Source: Polynucleobacter sp. MWH-P3-07-1 (lineage in GTDB: Bacteria; Pseudomonadota; Gammaproteobacteria; Burkholderiales; Burkholderiaceae). From it: 64,000 bases of DNA. Numbering within the stretch: position 1 is the first letter of the stretch; the number at the start of each line of letters is the position of its first letter. The position numbers were made by a program, and so were the translations under genes. The notes beneath the pieces are model-generated. The model was not told the DNA's origin. It made no database searches and saw nothing but the letters and a program-made list of their open reading frames with translations. Shown piece after piece: positions 39,751 through 51,377 of the stretch. The stretch lies in contig NZ_CP061296.1 of assembly GCF_018687555.1 (NCBI RefSeq), forward strand, positions 868,001 through 932,000. Direction: 5' to 3'.

Positions 39751-40209
39751 ATGACCACCCTAGCCTCAGATCGCCTTAACACTTTAGGCATCGAATTACC
39801 CCCAGCCGGCCCTCCCGCCGCCGCTTATGTAATGGCCACTACCTCAGGAAATACCGTCTATCTCTCTGGGCATATTGCAAAACAAGCTGGCAAGGTTTGG
39901 GTTGGCAAACTCGGTCAAGATATGGATACCAAAACAGGTCAGAATGCGGCACGCTCGATAGCCATCGATTTACTGGCTACCCTTCAAAATCACCTAGGCT
40001 CGATTGATCGAGTCAAACGCATTATTAAAGTGATGGGTTTGGTTAACTCCACTGCAGACTTCACTGAACAACACTTGGTTATCAATGGATGTTCAGAATT
40101 GCTATTCGAAGTGTTTGGCGATGCTGGCAAACACGCTCGCAGCGCCTTTGGTGTCGCTCAAATTCCTTTGGGTGCCTGCGTCGAAATTGAACTCATTGCA
40201 GAGATTTAA
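39751..40209 (+). CDS. RidA-family (YjgF/YER057c/UK114) protein
   Basis: RidA proteins hydrolyse reactive imines/enamines made by PLP enzymes; this longer subgroup (152 residues versus about 128) is less well characterised. The fold signatures are NTVYLSGHIAKQAGKVWVGKLG, read as strand and loop, then INGCSELLFEVFGDAGKHARSAFGV and IPLGACVEIELIAEI, whose arginine would bind the substrate carboxylate. It is monocistronic: the cytochromes diverge from it and parC converges on it. The 140 bases upstream (39611-39750) contain no other gene. Confidence 0.9.
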   Translation: MTTLASDRLNTLGIELPPAGPPAAAYVMATTSGNTVYLSGHIAKQAGKVWVGKLGQDMDTKTGQNAARSIAIDLLATLQNHLGSIDRVKRIIKVMGLVNSTADFTEQHLVINGCSELLFEVFGDAGKHARSAFGVAQIPLGACVEIELIAEI

Positions 40210-40218
40210 AGCAGCGCT

Positions 40219-42687
40219 TTAGTTGGCTTTGAGCTTTCCGTCTTTCAGACGAGGCTCAACAAAGTGGCCTTTGCGGGCACGATTACCGACAAATGTCTTG
40301 AGCGTCTTGGCATCCAAATTGAGCTCGGTTGGTTTGCCGGCTCGACCCGCACCACTATACGTTGCGCCTTCGGCACCGACTGCAATCGCGGAAGCCAAAG
40401 TCTCTTTAGCATCTAAGCCCATCAAGATCACACCTTTACCACCAGCAGGTAAGCGCTTGAGCTCATCCAATGGAAATACCAAGAGCTTTGCACTCTCAGA
40501 CAAACAAGCAACCTGTTTCATGCCGACTGATACTTTGGCGGCACCAAGCGGAGCATCTCCACCTGGGAACTTAGCATCAACACCCACAAAAGCTTTACCG
40601 GCTTTATTGCGGGTCATCATGTCGCTCACATTAGCCAAGAAACCATTACCTGCTCGCGTTGAGATTAAAACCAAATCATCGGCATGGCCTGCGTAATACG
40701 CCACCATTTGGGATCCGGCGGCCAGATTCACAAAACTGGTGAGGGGCGATCCATCTCCACGCGCACCCGGGAGCTCGCTCACCGGCACTGTGTAAACGCG
40801 ACCATCACTACCAAAGCCTTGCATTACATCGACCGTGCGGCATTCGAAAGTGCCATACATGCCATCACCAGCCTTAAATGCAAACTGGCTAGGGTCGTGC
40901 TCATGACCTTGACGCACTCGTACCCAACCTTTTTGAGAAACAATCACAGTCACGGGCTCATCAACTACCTTGGTCTCGGCTACAGCACGCTTATCTTCTT
41001 GGATGATGGTGCGACGATCATCACCAAAGCCTTTCATATCGGACTCAATCTCTTTGATGATGCGCTTACGTAAATTGCTATCGTTTTGTAAGAGTCCTTC
41101 AAGATCATCGCGCTCGGTTTTCAGCTCCTTGAGCTCTTGCTCGATCTTAATGCCCTCTAAGCGAGCCAACTGACGCAAGCGGATGTCCAAAATGTCTTCT
41201 GCTTGACGCTCAGTGAGTTTGAAGGCGGTAATCAAATCCGCCTTAGGCTCATCGCTATTACGAATAATCTTGATGACCTTATCAATATTGAGAAGCACCG
41301 TTAAACGGCCTTCCAAAATATGCATACGGTCTTTGACTTTACCCAAACGGTACTCAGTACGCCGGGTAACGGTTTGCACCCGGAAACCAATCCACTCAGA
41401 AATAATATCTTTGAGGCCTTTTTGACGGGGTCGACCGTCAGTTCCAATCATCACCAAATTCATTGGAGCATTGGATTCTAAAGAGGTATGGGCTAACAAA
41501 AGATTGACGAACTCGTTGAGATCGATGTTCTTACTCTTAGGCTCAAACACTAAGCGCACTGCTGCATCTTTACTTGACTCGTCACGCACCCCATCTAATA
41601 CCGCCAAGATCGTTGACTTCAGGTTGTTTTGATCAGTCGTGAGGGTTTTCTTGCCAATCTTGACTTTAGGGTTGGTAATCTCTTCAATCTCTTGCAAAAC
41701 CTTTTGGGAAGAAGTTGAAGGCGGTAATTCATTTACTACCACTTGCCACTGACCGCGAGCCAACTCCTCTACAGACCAACGGGCTCGGACTTTTAGGCTC
41801 CCGCGACCACCCTCATAGATCTGGGCAATTTCGTTAGCCGGGGAAATAATTTGACCACCGCCAGGGAAATCAGGGCCAGGGATGATCTCCAGCAGTTCAG
41901 CGGTCGACATCTTGGGCGACTTCATTAAGGCAATGGCTGCGCTAGCGACTTCACGAAGGTTGTGCGAAGGTATTTCGGTTGCCATACCCACCGCAATGCC
42001 TGAAGCCCCATTCAGGAGCACAAAAGGTAAACGTGCGGGTAATAGTTTGGGCTCTTGAAAAGATCCATCATAGTTCGGGGCAAAATCCACCGTACCTTCA
42101 TCAATCTCACTAAGCAATAAACCAGCAATCTTGGTTAAGCGCGCTTCGGTATAACGCATGGCAGCTGCGCCATCACCATCGCGAGAACCAAAGTTACCCT
42201 GACCATCGATTAAGGGATAGCGCAAGGAAAAGCTTTGTGCCAAACGGACCAGCGCGTCATATGCAGATTGATCACCATGTGGATGGAACTTACCCAATAC
42301 ATCACCTACCACCCGCGCACTCTTAACAGGTTTCGCATCAGCACGGAGACCCATCTCGCTCATCGAGAATAAGATCCGGCGTTGAACTGGCTTTTGTCCA
42401 TCTGCGACATCCGGTAAAGCGCGGCCCTTCACAACGCTAATGGCGTAATCTAAGTAGGCGCGCTCGGCATAGACTGCTAGCGTGAGGCTGTCTTTATCAT
42501 CCTCATTAAGCTCAACCTTGTTGGGATCATGTGGGGGTGGATTGCCACCTGACTGTAAGGACTTGGGTGAAGCTAGTTCAAGCTCAGTTATCTCAACCTC
42601 ATCGATATTCGAAAAAAGATCCGCCTGCTCTACTGACTTAGCCGTTTTCCCTGGAACCGTTTTATGAATCGGTTTCTTAGTAGCCAT
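40219..42687 (-). CDS. parC: DNA topoisomerase IV subunit A (ParC)
   Basis: Cleaves and rejoins DNA to decatenate daughter chromosomes. The active-site tyrosine is in [12 protein letters not shown], preceded by the quinolone-region motif [17 protein letters not shown]. The C-terminal blades are degenerate, as usual for ParC, and the GyrA box is not evident. Length is 822 residues (E. coli 752), with an N-terminal extension of about 65 charged residues before [17 protein letters not shown]. Start and parE stop share bases (TAATG), so the subunits are translationally coupled. Confidence 0.95.
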   Translation of the reverse strand: MATKKPIHKTVPGKTAKSVEQADLFSNIDEVEITELELASPKSLQSGGNPPPHDPNKVELNEDDKDSLTLAVYAERAYLDYAISVVKGRALPDVADGQKPVQRRILFSMSEMGLRADAKPVKSARVVGDVLGKFHPHGDQSAYDALVRLAQSFSLRYPLIDGQGNFGSRDGDGAAAMRYTEARLTKIAGLLLSEIDEGTVDFAPNYDGSFQEPKLLPARLPFVLLNGASGIAVGMATEIPSHNLREVASAAIALMKSPKMSTAELLEIIPGPDFPGGGQIISPANEIAQIYEGGRGSLKVRARWSVEELARGQWQVVVNELPPSTSSQKVLQEIEEITNPKVKIGKKTLTTDQNNLKSTILAVLDGVRDESSKDAAVRLVFEPKSKNIDLNEFVNLLLAHTSLESNAPMNLVMIGTDGRPRQKGLKDIISEWIGFRVQTVTRRTEYRLGKVKDRMHILEGRLTVLLNIDKVIKIIRNSDEPKADLITAFKLTERQAEDILDIRLRQLARLEGIKIEQELKELKTERDDLEGLLQNDSNLRKRIIKEIESDMKGFGDDRRTIIQEDKRAVAETKVVDEPVTVIVSQKGWVRVRQGHEHDPSQFAFKAGDGMYGTFECRTVDVMQGFGSDGRVYTVPVSELPGARGDGSPLTSFVNLAAGSQMVAYYAGHADDLVLISTRAGNGFLANVSDMMTRNKAGKAFVGVDAKFPGGDAPLGAAKVSVGMKQVACLSESAKLLVFPLDELKRLPAGGKGVILMGLDAKETLASAIAVGAEGATYSGAGRAGKPTELNLDAKTLKTFVGNRARKGHFVEPRLKDGKLKAN

Positions 42688-44675
42688 TAGATATCTGCCT
42701 CAACTTCATTACCGCGCTCCTCTAACCAATCGCGCCGCGCGCCGGATTCGGATTTACCCATCAACATATCCATAGTTTTAATGGTTTCATCCTGAGTCCA
42801 CTCACCGAGTGTTACAGGCAGCAAACGTCGAGTGTCGGGGTTTAAAGTGGTATCCCACAATTGCTCTGCACTCATTTCTCCCAAACCTTTAAAGCGGGAG
42901 ATCTGCCATGCGCCCTCTCGAACGCCGTCCTTGCGTAATTTGTCTTCAATAGCCTGAAGCTCATTCGCATCGAGGGCATAGATTTTTTGAGCAGGCTTCT
43001 TGCCGCGGGCTGGAGCATCGACTCTAAATAAAGGTGGCCTTGAAATATAGACATGACCCAAATCAATCAGTTTGGGAAAGTGCTTATAGAACAAAGTGAG
43101 CAGCAATACCTGAATATGCGCTCCATCAACGTCCGCATCAGAAAGTATGCATACCTTGCCATAGCGTAGATTCGATAAATCGATCTCATCATTGGGGCCA
43201 TGAGGATCAACGCCGATCGCTACCGCGATATCGTGTACTTCGTTATTCGCAAAAAGACGATCGCGCTCTGCCTCCCAAGTATTAAGCACCTTACCGCGTA
43301 GAGGCAAGATTGCCTGATATTCCTTATTGCGACCCATCTTCGCTGAACCACCTGCTGAATCTCCCTCGACTAGGAAAATTTCATTCATAGCGATATCTTG
43401 ACTCTCGCAATCGGTTAACTTCCCCGGCAGCACAGCTACGCCAGAAGATTTCTTCTTTTCAACTTTTTGACCGGCACGTGTTCTAGCTTGTGCCTGTTTA
43501 ATCACGAGATCAGCAAGCTTACGACCATAGTCGACATGCTGGTTTAACCAAAGCTCTAGAGCGGATTTGGAATAGGCCGAGACCAATCGAACGGCGTCGC
43601 GTGAATTGAGGCGCTCTTTAATTTGCCCCTGAAACTGGGGGTCTAGCACTTTGGCAGACAGAATAAAGGAAGCTCTCGCAAATACATCCTCAGGCATGAG
43701 CTTGACACCTTTAGGTTGTAGGGCATGCATTTCGATAAACCCTTTGACAGCATTAAAGAGGCCTTCGCGTAAACCACTCTCATGAGTTCCTCCTGCTGGA
43801 GTAGGAATCAGATTGACGTAGCTCTCACGCACGGGTGCGCCATCTTCAGTCCAAGCCACGACCCAAGCGGCGCCCTCACCTTCAGCAAAACCATCTTCAT
43901 CACTGTTGCCGGTGGCATATTGCTCACCTTCAAATGGAGGAATGACCTCAGCACCATGACCTGCTTGGGCGATTGCTTCATTGAGATAGCCGCGTAACCC
44001 TTGAGCATATTGCCAAGTTTGACTGTCGCCCGTTTTTTCTTGAATGAGAGTGACTTTGACCCCAGGCAGCAATACAGCCTTAGATCTGAGTAAACGAATC
44101 AACTCCGGCATCGGAATTGCTGCACTATCAAAGTACTTTGCATCAGGCCAAGCCCGTACTCGCGTGCCGTGTGACTTATCGTCTTTGCTGGATGCTTTGG
44201 ATTTGAGTTTCTCAATCACCTTGCCATCAGCAAAAGTCAAGGTAGAAACTTGCCCATCACGCCAAACTGTCACTTCCAATCGTTTTGAAAGTGCATTGGT
44301 AACCGAGACGCCAACCCCATGTAGACCGCCTGAGAAGGCGTAAGCGCCACCACTGCCCTTTTCAAACTTACCGCCAGCATGCAATTGAGTAAATACGATT
44401 TCTACAACGGGAAGTTTTTCGGTAGGATGCATTCCCACTGGAATCCCTCGACCATCATCTTCGACACTCACGCTGCCATCGGTGTGCATGGTCACAATGA
44501 TGTGTTTGCCAAACCCGCCTAGCGCCTCATCCGATGCGTTATCCAAAACCTCTTGAATGATGTGCAAAGGATTATCGGTACGGGTGTACATACCGGGCCG
44601 TTGCCGGACAGGTTCAAGGCCTTTCAGGACCTGAATCGATGATTCGCTGTATTCGGAGGTTTTACGTGTAGCCAT
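42687..44675 (-). CDS. parE: DNA topoisomerase IV subunit B (ParE)
   Basis: ATPase subunit of topoisomerase IV. The GHKL ATP site has [30 protein letters not shown] and [15 protein letters not shown]; the TOPRIM domain has [14 protein letters not shown] and [16 protein letters not shown]. Partnering with the adjacent parC distinguishes it from GyrB. The open frame extends to 44714, but ATG 44675 ([12 protein letters not shown]) starts just before the conserved region, giving 662 residues. It is divergent from the CoA-transferase gene. Confidence 0.96.
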   Translation of the reverse strand: MATRKTSEYSESSIQVLKGLEPVRQRPGMYTRTDNPLHIIQEVLDNASDEALGGFGKHIIVTMHTDGSVSVEDDGRGIPVGMHPTEKLPVVEIVFTQLHAGGKFEKGSGGAYAFSGGLHGVGVSVTNALSKRLEVTVWRDGQVSTLTFADGKVIEKLKSKASSKDDKSHGTRVRAWPDAKYFDSAAIPMPELIRLLRSKAVLLPGVKVTLIQEKTGDSQTWQYAQGLRGYLNEAIAQAGHGAEVIPPFEGEQYATGNSDEDGFAEGEGAAWVVAWTEDGAPVRESYVNLIPTPAGGTHESGLREGLFNAVKGFIEMHALQPKGVKLMPEDVFARASFILSAKVLDPQFQGQIKERLNSRDAVRLVSAYSKSALELWLNQHVDYGRKLADLVIKQAQARTRAGQKVEKKKSSGVAVLPGKLTDCESQDIAMNEIFLVEGDSAGGSAKMGRNKEYQAILPLRGKVLNTWEAERDRLFANNEVHDIAVAIGVDPHGPNDEIDLSNLRYGKVCILSDADVDGAHIQVLLLTLFYKHFPKLIDLGHVYISRPPLFRVDAPARGKKPAQKIYALDANELQAIEDKLRKDGVREGAWQISRFKGLGEMSAEQLWDTTLNPDTRRLLPVTLGEWTQDETIKTMDMLMGKSESGARRDWLEERGNEVEADI

Positions 44676-44753
44676 TCGCGCAAATTGTAGCCATGTCTGA
44701 CTGACACCCTCCAATTTCAGTGATTAACCCTGTATTCATGCCAAAATTGGCTC

Positions 44754-45974
44754 ATGGGTGCTTTAAGTCATATTCGTGTTTTAGATCTAAGCCGAGTGCT
44801 AGCGGGACCCTGGTGTACCCAAAATCTAGCCGACCTTGGTGCAGACGTGATCAAAGTAGAAAAGCCCGGTGTGGGAGACGATACCCGTCATTGGGGGCCA
44901 CCCTTTGCAAAAGATGCTCAAGGCATCGATAGCAGTGAGACAGCTTATTTCATCGCTATTAATCGGAATAAACGCTCGATCACGGTTGATATCAGCACCC
45001 CGGAGGGGCAAGCCATTATTCGCAAGCTAGTCGAGAAGTCTGATGTTCTGATCGAAAACTACAAAGTCAGTCAGCTGGTGAAATACGGCCTTGACTATGC
45101 ATCACTCCAAAAAATCAAACCCGATTTAATTTACTGTTCGATTACTGGCTTTGGTCAAACTGGCCCTTATGCCAATCGCCCAGGTTATGACATGATTGTT
45201 GAAGGGATGGGTGGCTTTATGAGTGTGACCGGGGAGGCCGAGAATGTGACAGGATCTTCACCTCAAAAAGCAGGCGTTCCGATTGCCGATATTCTGACTG
45301 GTATGTATGCCACGAACGCCATCTTGGCAGCCGTCATCCATCGCGATCGCACTGGCGAAGGCCAATCCATCGATATGGCTTTACTCGACACCCAAATTGC
45401 GATCATGGCCAATGCATCCAGCGCGTATTTATGCTCAGGAGAAATTCCGAAGCGTTTGGGAAATGCATCGGCAACCATCGTGCCCTATCAAACCTTCCCA
45501 ACATCCGATAGCTGGATCATTGTTGCCGCGGGTAACAATAGTCAGTTCAAACATTTTGTCACCGTGGGTGGTCAAGCCCACTTAGCAGATGATCCCCGTT
45601 TTCATGACAACCCCGAACGGGTTAAGCATCGCGACCAGCTCATTCCCCTCCTAGAGGAAATGACACGCCAAAAGACCAAGGCGGAATGGATCGCACTACT
45701 TGAAGAAGCCAAAGTTCCCTGCGGCCCGATTAATAATTTCAAAGAAGTATTCGAAGACCCTCAGGTGAAAGCAAGAGGCATCGAGCTGACCGTGCCACAT
45801 CCAGCAGTAGGTCAAATGAAATTAGTCGCTAGTCCGATGCATTTATCCAAGACTCCTGTCGATATCAGAATGCCTCCACCAATACTGGGACAACATACTC
45901 GAGAAATTTTGCAGGAACAATTGCAGCTGGATGCTGGCACAATTGAGGCGCTAAAACTGAAGGGTGTTGTTTAG
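44754..45974 (+). CDS. CaiB/BaiF family (type III) CoA-transferase
   Basis: Moves CoA between carboxylates through an aspartyl anhydride; relatives act on formyl/oxalyl, succinyl, carnitine or bile-acid CoAs. The start LSHIRVLDLSRVLAGPWCTQNLADLGADVIKVE is characteristic, here cited in two parts, LDLSRVLAGPWC and LGADVIKVEKPG. The catalytic aspartate is in PGYDMIVEGMGG. The ending PPPILGQHTREIL is the family tail. Length is 406 residues. The substrate cannot be told from the sequence. It is a single gene between divergent parE and tRNA-Arg. Confidence 0.9.
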   Translation: MGALSHIRVLDLSRVLAGPWCTQNLADLGADVIKVEKPGVGDDTRHWGPPFAKDAQGIDSSETAYFIAINRNKRSITVDISTPEGQAIIRKLVEKSDVLIENYKVSQLVKYGLDYASLQKIKPDLIYCSITGFGQTGPYANRPGYDMIVEGMGGFMSVTGEAENVTGSSPQKAGVPIADILTGMYATNAILAAVIHRDRTGEGQSIDMALLDTQIAIMANASSAYLCSGEIPKRLGNASATIVPYQTFPTSDSWIIVAAGNNSQFKHFVTVGGQAHLADDPRFHDNPERVKHRDQLIPLLEEMTRQKTKAEWIALLEEAKVPCGPINNFKEVFEDPQVKARGIELTVPHPAVGQMKLVASPMHLSKTPVDIRMPPPILGQHTREILQEQLQLDAGTIEALKLKGVV

Positions 45975-45995
45975 CCAATCTCTTGCAGCAAAGGC

Positions 45996-46025
45996 TTGTA
46001 TCTATTTAGGCTCTCGTGGTGTAAT
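45996..46025 (+). promoter_or_regulatory. Candidate promoter of tRNA-Arg
   Basis: TTGTAT at 45996-46001 and TGTAAT at 46020-46025 are separated by 18 bases; transcription would start about 15 bases before the tRNA. Both hexamers are imperfect but well placed. Confidence 0.4.
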
Positions 46026-46046
46026 TTCGCTACCGATTCTTGATAG

Positions 46047-46121
46047 CCCGCTGTAGCACAATGGATAGTGCAACCGCCTCCTAAGCGGTAGATCCAGGTT
46101 CGACTCCTGGCGGAGGGACCA
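46047..46121 (+). tRNA. tRNA-Arg (anticodon CCT)
   Basis: A 75-nt cloverleaf with encoded CCA. The D stem GCAC/GTGC, anticodon stem ACCGC/GCGGT around loop CTCCTAA (anticodon CCT, codon AGG) and T stem CCAGG/CCTGG are all perfect. The acceptor stem CCCGCTG/CGGAGGG has a G4:A69 mismatch and a T6:G67 wobble. It starts with C1 paired to G72, which is uncommon. Confidence 0.93.
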
Positions 46122-46127
46122 TCACTT

Positions 46128-46179
46128 TTAGCAAAGTTATCCACAGCATCTGTGGATAAATACTGAAATGTTTTGCTAA
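46128..46179. repeat. Nested inverted repeat built on two DnaA boxes
   Basis: The inner stem TTATCCACAG (46137-46146) and CTGTGGATAA (46150-46159) is perfect with a 3-base loop; each arm is the DnaA-box consensus TTATCCACA. The outer arms TTAGCAAA (46128-46135) and TTTGCTAA (46172-46179) are also perfect inverted copies. It starts 7 bases after tRNA-Arg. There is no T-tract directly behind the inner stem, so a simple terminator role is not obvious. Confidence 0.85.
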
Positions 46180-46282
46180 GTCACCGATTTATATAGACCG
46201 AGCTGGCTTGCCTAATATTTGAGCAGAATATCTTGCTTGACATTCCGCATAGTTCACCCGCAATTTCTCTTACACTCTGCTG

Positions 46283-47131
46283 ATGCAAAAAATAAACGAC
46301 AGTACCTTAGCCGCCTTAGAGGAGATGTTGCAGAACTCCGCTCGCTCTGCACCGCTCGATTTTTTACCGGTCTTCTTCAAAGGTGCACAGGCAGAAAAGC
46401 AAGCGATTGGTCATCTCAATCCTGAGTTCCTGCCTTTTATTCAGTCCTCTCTGCAAGAAAAGCGTATTGCTAATATTGAACTGAATCATCACGGCCTGTT
46501 TATTGATAATGGCAGTCCATCTCTCATCTCTGCCAGCATGAGTGAGTTAGCCAATCGACTTCGCCAAGGTGGATTTATACCGGGCTGGCGTAATGAAGAG
46601 TTTTCTTGGATTGATCACAATGGTCACGCCTACTTTCGCTTAGAAAGAGCCGCTTTTCGGACTTTGGGTTTGCGGAGCACTGCCAGCCACATCAATGGTT
46701 TTACTAAAGAAGGAAACTTATGGCTTGGACGCCGCAGTGAGAGCAAAAGGACTGATCCAGGTCTCTTAGACAACTTGGCAGCTGGTGGTATCTCCGCTGA
46801 TGAGACCCCTTGGGTTTGCGCTATGAGAGAGTTGTGGGAAGAAGCTGGCGTACCGCCACAATTGGCCAATGACATTGCACCCGCTGGTAAGGTTCATATG
46901 CGCCGCCCTATTTTAGGGGGTGGTTTTCATGATGAGCAGCTGTTTATCTACGACCTCGCACTACCAAGCCACTTTATTCCTACTAATCATGATGGTGAGG
47001 TGAGCGGCTTTATTGAGACCTCGCTAGCAGAGGCGGCGGCCAGAATTTTGGCTGATGAATTCACAACCGATGCCGCCTTTGTCACGGCGGACTTTATATT
47101 GCGGAGCAATAAAGGAAGTTTTCTCCCCTGA
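46283..47131 (+). CDS. NUDIX hydrolase with DUF4743-type N-domain (Tnr3/thiamine-diphosphate type)
   Basis: The perfect NUDIX box occupies residues 168-190 (first glycine at 168, REL at 182-184, EE at 186-187, AGV at 188-190), giving a magnesium-dependent diphosphatase. Residues 1-130 form the extra domain found in the NUDIX part of yeast/fungal Tnr3 and YJR142W and their plant and bacterial relatives. Known members hydrolyse oxidised, toxic forms of thiamine diphosphate. The gene lies immediately upstream of the TPP riboswitch and thi operon, in the same direction, which supports that role here. Length is 282 residues. It is outside the riboswitch and so probably not TPP-controlled. Confidence 0.85.
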   Translation: MQKINDSTLAALEEMLQNSARSAPLDFLPVFFKGAQAEKQAIGHLNPEFLPFIQSSLQEKRIANIELNHHGLFIDNGSPSLISASMSELANRLRQGGFIPGWRNEEFSWIDHNGHAYFRLERAAFRTLGLRSTASHINGFTKEGNLWLGRRSESKRTDPGLLDNLAAGGISADETPWVCAMRELWEEAGVPPQLANDIAPAGKVHMRRPILGGGFHDEQLFIYDLALPSHFIPTNHDGEVSGFIETSLAEAAARILADEFTTDAAFVTADFILRSNKGSFLP

Positions 47132-47163
47132 ACACCATTTCATGGTTAAATTAGCACAAGGAT

Positions 47164-49188
<2,025 letters not shown>

Positions 49189-49205
49189 GCGCATTTAAGC
49201 TGACG

Positions 49206-50345
49206 ATGTCTTCATTCGGAAGTATGCGCTTTGGGATCATTGGTGCCGGCCTTATGGGCCGGCTCCTCGCCGTCGAGCTCGCCAGAACCGGTGCCCATGT
49301 TGATCTTTATGATCAAAGTGGTCCTGATGCGGCATTGTCAGCAGCTCGCGTAGCTGCAGCAATGTTGGCGCCGTTAGCAGAGTCAGCGATCACCGAGCAC
49401 AATGTGGTGAGTATGGGTGTGCATAGTTTGACGCGCTGGCCAGAGTTACTTGCAAAGCTTGCTAGTCCGGTGTTCTTTCAGAAAAATGGCAGTCTCATTT
49501 TGTGGCATCGCCAAGATGCGCATGATGCAGAGCGCTTTATTAAGCATTTGCAGAAGAATCAGCGCAGTAACCCATTGCTGACCGAGCCAGAACTACTGGA
49601 TTCTGCAAGGCTGATGGAGATTGAACCAAGTGTTACCGATCGATTTAGTCAAGGTCTCTATTTGCCCAATGAGGGTCAACTCGATAATCGGCAATTGTTA
49701 AATGCTTTAGTGGTAGAGCTTTCTACCTTGCCCGTCAATTTGCATTGGAATCACGCAATAGAGCCGCAGGCTCTAGAGCAAAGCGGTCGATACGATTGGG
49801 TAATCGATTGTCGCGGCCTAGGTGCTAAAGCGGATTGGCCAGAAATCCAAGGAAACTCCCTGCGTGGAGTGCGGGGGGAAGTGATTCGGCTTTACGCCCC
49901 AGAGGTTCAGCTTCTAAGGCCCACCCGTTTAATACATCCACGCTACCCCATCTATATTGCGCCAAAGGAGAATCACATTTATGTAGTTGGTGCTACGGAG
50001 ATTGAGTCGGATGACCATTCAGAAATGAGTGTGCGCTCTGCGATGGAGCTACTCAGTGCGGTCTATACAGTGCATAGCGGTTTTGCTGAAGCTCGGATCT
50101 TGGAAATGGCCACCCAATGTCGACCAACCTTAAAAAATAATTTACCTGAAGTTCACATTGATAAAGGTAATAGTCTCACTAAGCATATGTCCATCAATGG
50201 ACTCTATCGACATGGCTTCATGATTGCCCCAGCCATTTTGGATAGCGTGATTGAGCTACTAGAAAATGACACGAGTAAAACAGCGAATCAATTGGGATTC
50301 CAGGTCGTTCAATCATCAGCTGCAAAGGTAGCCGCATGCGCGTAA
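49206..50345 (+). CDS. thiO: FAD-dependent glycine oxidase ThiO
   Basis: Oxidises glycine to dehydroglycine for thiazole formation, the aerobic alternative to ThiH. The FAD-binding start is GIIGAGLMGRLLAVEL, and the GLYRHGFMIAPA region near the end closes the FAD site. Length is 379 residues. The use of ThiO instead of ThiH points to an oxygen-using thiazole pathway. Its stop overlaps the thiS start by 10 bases. ATG 49224 (MRFGIIGAG) is an alternative start. Confidence 0.94.
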   Translation: MSSFGSMRFGIIGAGLMGRLLAVELARTGAHVDLYDQSGPDAALSAARVAAAMLAPLAESAITEHNVVSMGVHSLTRWPELLAKLASPVFFQKNGSLILWHRQDAHDAERFIKHLQKNQRSNPLLTEPELLDSARLMEIEPSVTDRFSQGLYLPNEGQLDNRQLLNALVVELSTLPVNLHWNHAIEPQALEQSGRYDWVIDCRGLGAKADWPEIQGNSLRGVRGEVIRLYAPEVQLLRPTRLIHPRYPIYIAPKENHIYVVGATEIESDDHSEMSVRSAMELLSAVYTVHSGFAEARILEMATQCRPTLKNNLPEVHIDKGNSLTKHMSINGLYRHGFMIAPAILDSVIELLENDTSKTANQLGFQVVQSSAAKVAACA

Positions 50346-50533
50346 TGATTAATCAAATTGAACATCAACTACCGCAAGGGGCAAAGCTTGAGAATGCTCT
50401 AGCAGCTATACAAGCTCAGGCACCATTTGCAGTAGCCATTAATTTGCAATTCATTCCCAAATCCCATTATGGTCAATGCACGCTTGCTGAAAATGATCAA
50501 ATTGAAGTCATTTCACCGGTAACTGGCGGCTAG
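50336..50533 (+). CDS. thiS: Sulfur carrier protein ThiS
   Basis: Ubiquitin-like 65-residue carrier that brings sulfur to ThiG as a C-terminal thiocarboxylate. The required Gly-Gly terminus is present (SPVTGG). The start MRVMINQIEHQL forms the first beta strand; ATG 50345, which overlaps the thiO stop as TAATG, would cut into that strand and was not chosen. It is 5 bases in front of thiG. The activating enzyme ThiF is not in this window. Confidence 0.96.
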   Translation: MRVMINQIEHQLPQGAKLENALAAIQAQAPFAVAINLQFIPKSHYGQCTLAENDQIEVISPVTGG

Positions 50534-50538
50534 TTTTT

Positions 50539-51360
50539 ATGAATACGAACACCCTTAACGAGCAACAAGCCTTGAGCAAAGATGATCTGGTGCTCTATGG
50601 AGAGCATTTCTCTAGTCGCCTATTGCTAGGAACATCGCGCTACCCTTCTCCACAAATCCTAGAGGAAGCTGTTCTCGCCTCCAAACCGGCGATGATTACC
50701 GTCAGCTTGCGTCGCCAAGGGGCTACAGGTCAAAGTGAAAATGCTTTTTGGGATCTTCTAAAGAAAATGTCAGTGCCTGTTTTGCCAAATACGGCTGGCT
50801 GTCATAGCCCTCAAGAGGTCATCACGACAGCACAGATGGCCAGAGAAGTATTTGAAACACACTGGATTAAGCTGGAGTTGATTGGTGATGATTACACCTT
50901 GCAACCAGATACTCTGCGCTTAGTGGATACGGCCAAGATCCTCATTAATGATGGTTTCAAGGTACTACCCTATTGCACTGAAGATCTGATTCTTTGTCAG
51001 CGTCTCGTCGATGTTGGCTGCCAAGCTGTCATGCCTTGGGCCGCCCCAATTGGAACGGGTCAAGGTCCGCTCAATCCATTTGCCATGAAGCTCCTGCGAG
51101 AGCGCCTACAAGTTCCGCTCTTAGTAGATGCTGGTCTTGGTCTGCCATCGCATGCCTGCGCTGTGATGGAATGGGGATTTGATGGCGTTCTCCTCAATAC
51201 AGCTGTGGCACTGGCTGATCACCCCATCGCCATGGCTAAAGCATTTGCATTGGCGACTCAGGCTGGTCGTGCAGCGTATTTATCGGGAGCCATGCCTGCT
51301 CAAGAGTCTGCTCAAGCCAGTACCCCATTGGTGGGTACGCCCTTTTGGCATCAATCCTAA
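50539..51360 (+). CDS. thiG: Thiazole synthase ThiG
   Basis: Forms thiazole phosphate from DXP, dehydroglycine and ThiS thiocarboxylate. The Schiff-base lysine is in HWIKLELIGDDYTLQPD, and PYCTEDLILC, MPWAAPIGTGQG, VDAGLGLPSHA and GVLLNTAVALA are the barrel motifs. Length is 273 residues. The N-terminus carries about 20 extra residues before LVLYGEHFSSRLLLG, and the C-terminus ends with a Pro/Ser-rich stretch. It lies between thiS and thiE. Confidence 0.97.
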   Translation: MNTNTLNEQQALSKDDLVLYGEHFSSRLLLGTSRYPSPQILEEAVLASKPAMITVSLRRQGATGQSENAFWDLLKKMSVPVLPNTAGCHSPQEVITTAQMAREVFETHWIKLELIGDDYTLQPDTLRLVDTAKILINDGFKVLPYCTEDLILCQRLVDVGCQAVMPWAAPIGTGQGPLNPFAMKLLRERLQVPLLVDAGLGLPSHACAVMEWGFDGVLLNTAVALADHPIAMAKAFALATQAGRAAYLSGAMPAQESAQASTPLVGTPFWHQS

Positions 51361-51377
51361 GTGGTTGATCGATTGAG

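Noticed and set aside
40223-40696. Plus-strand open frame of about 157 codons opposite parC
   Set aside because: It is an antisense shadow of the conserved ParC C-terminus and has Pro/Ser-rich non-protein-like composition.
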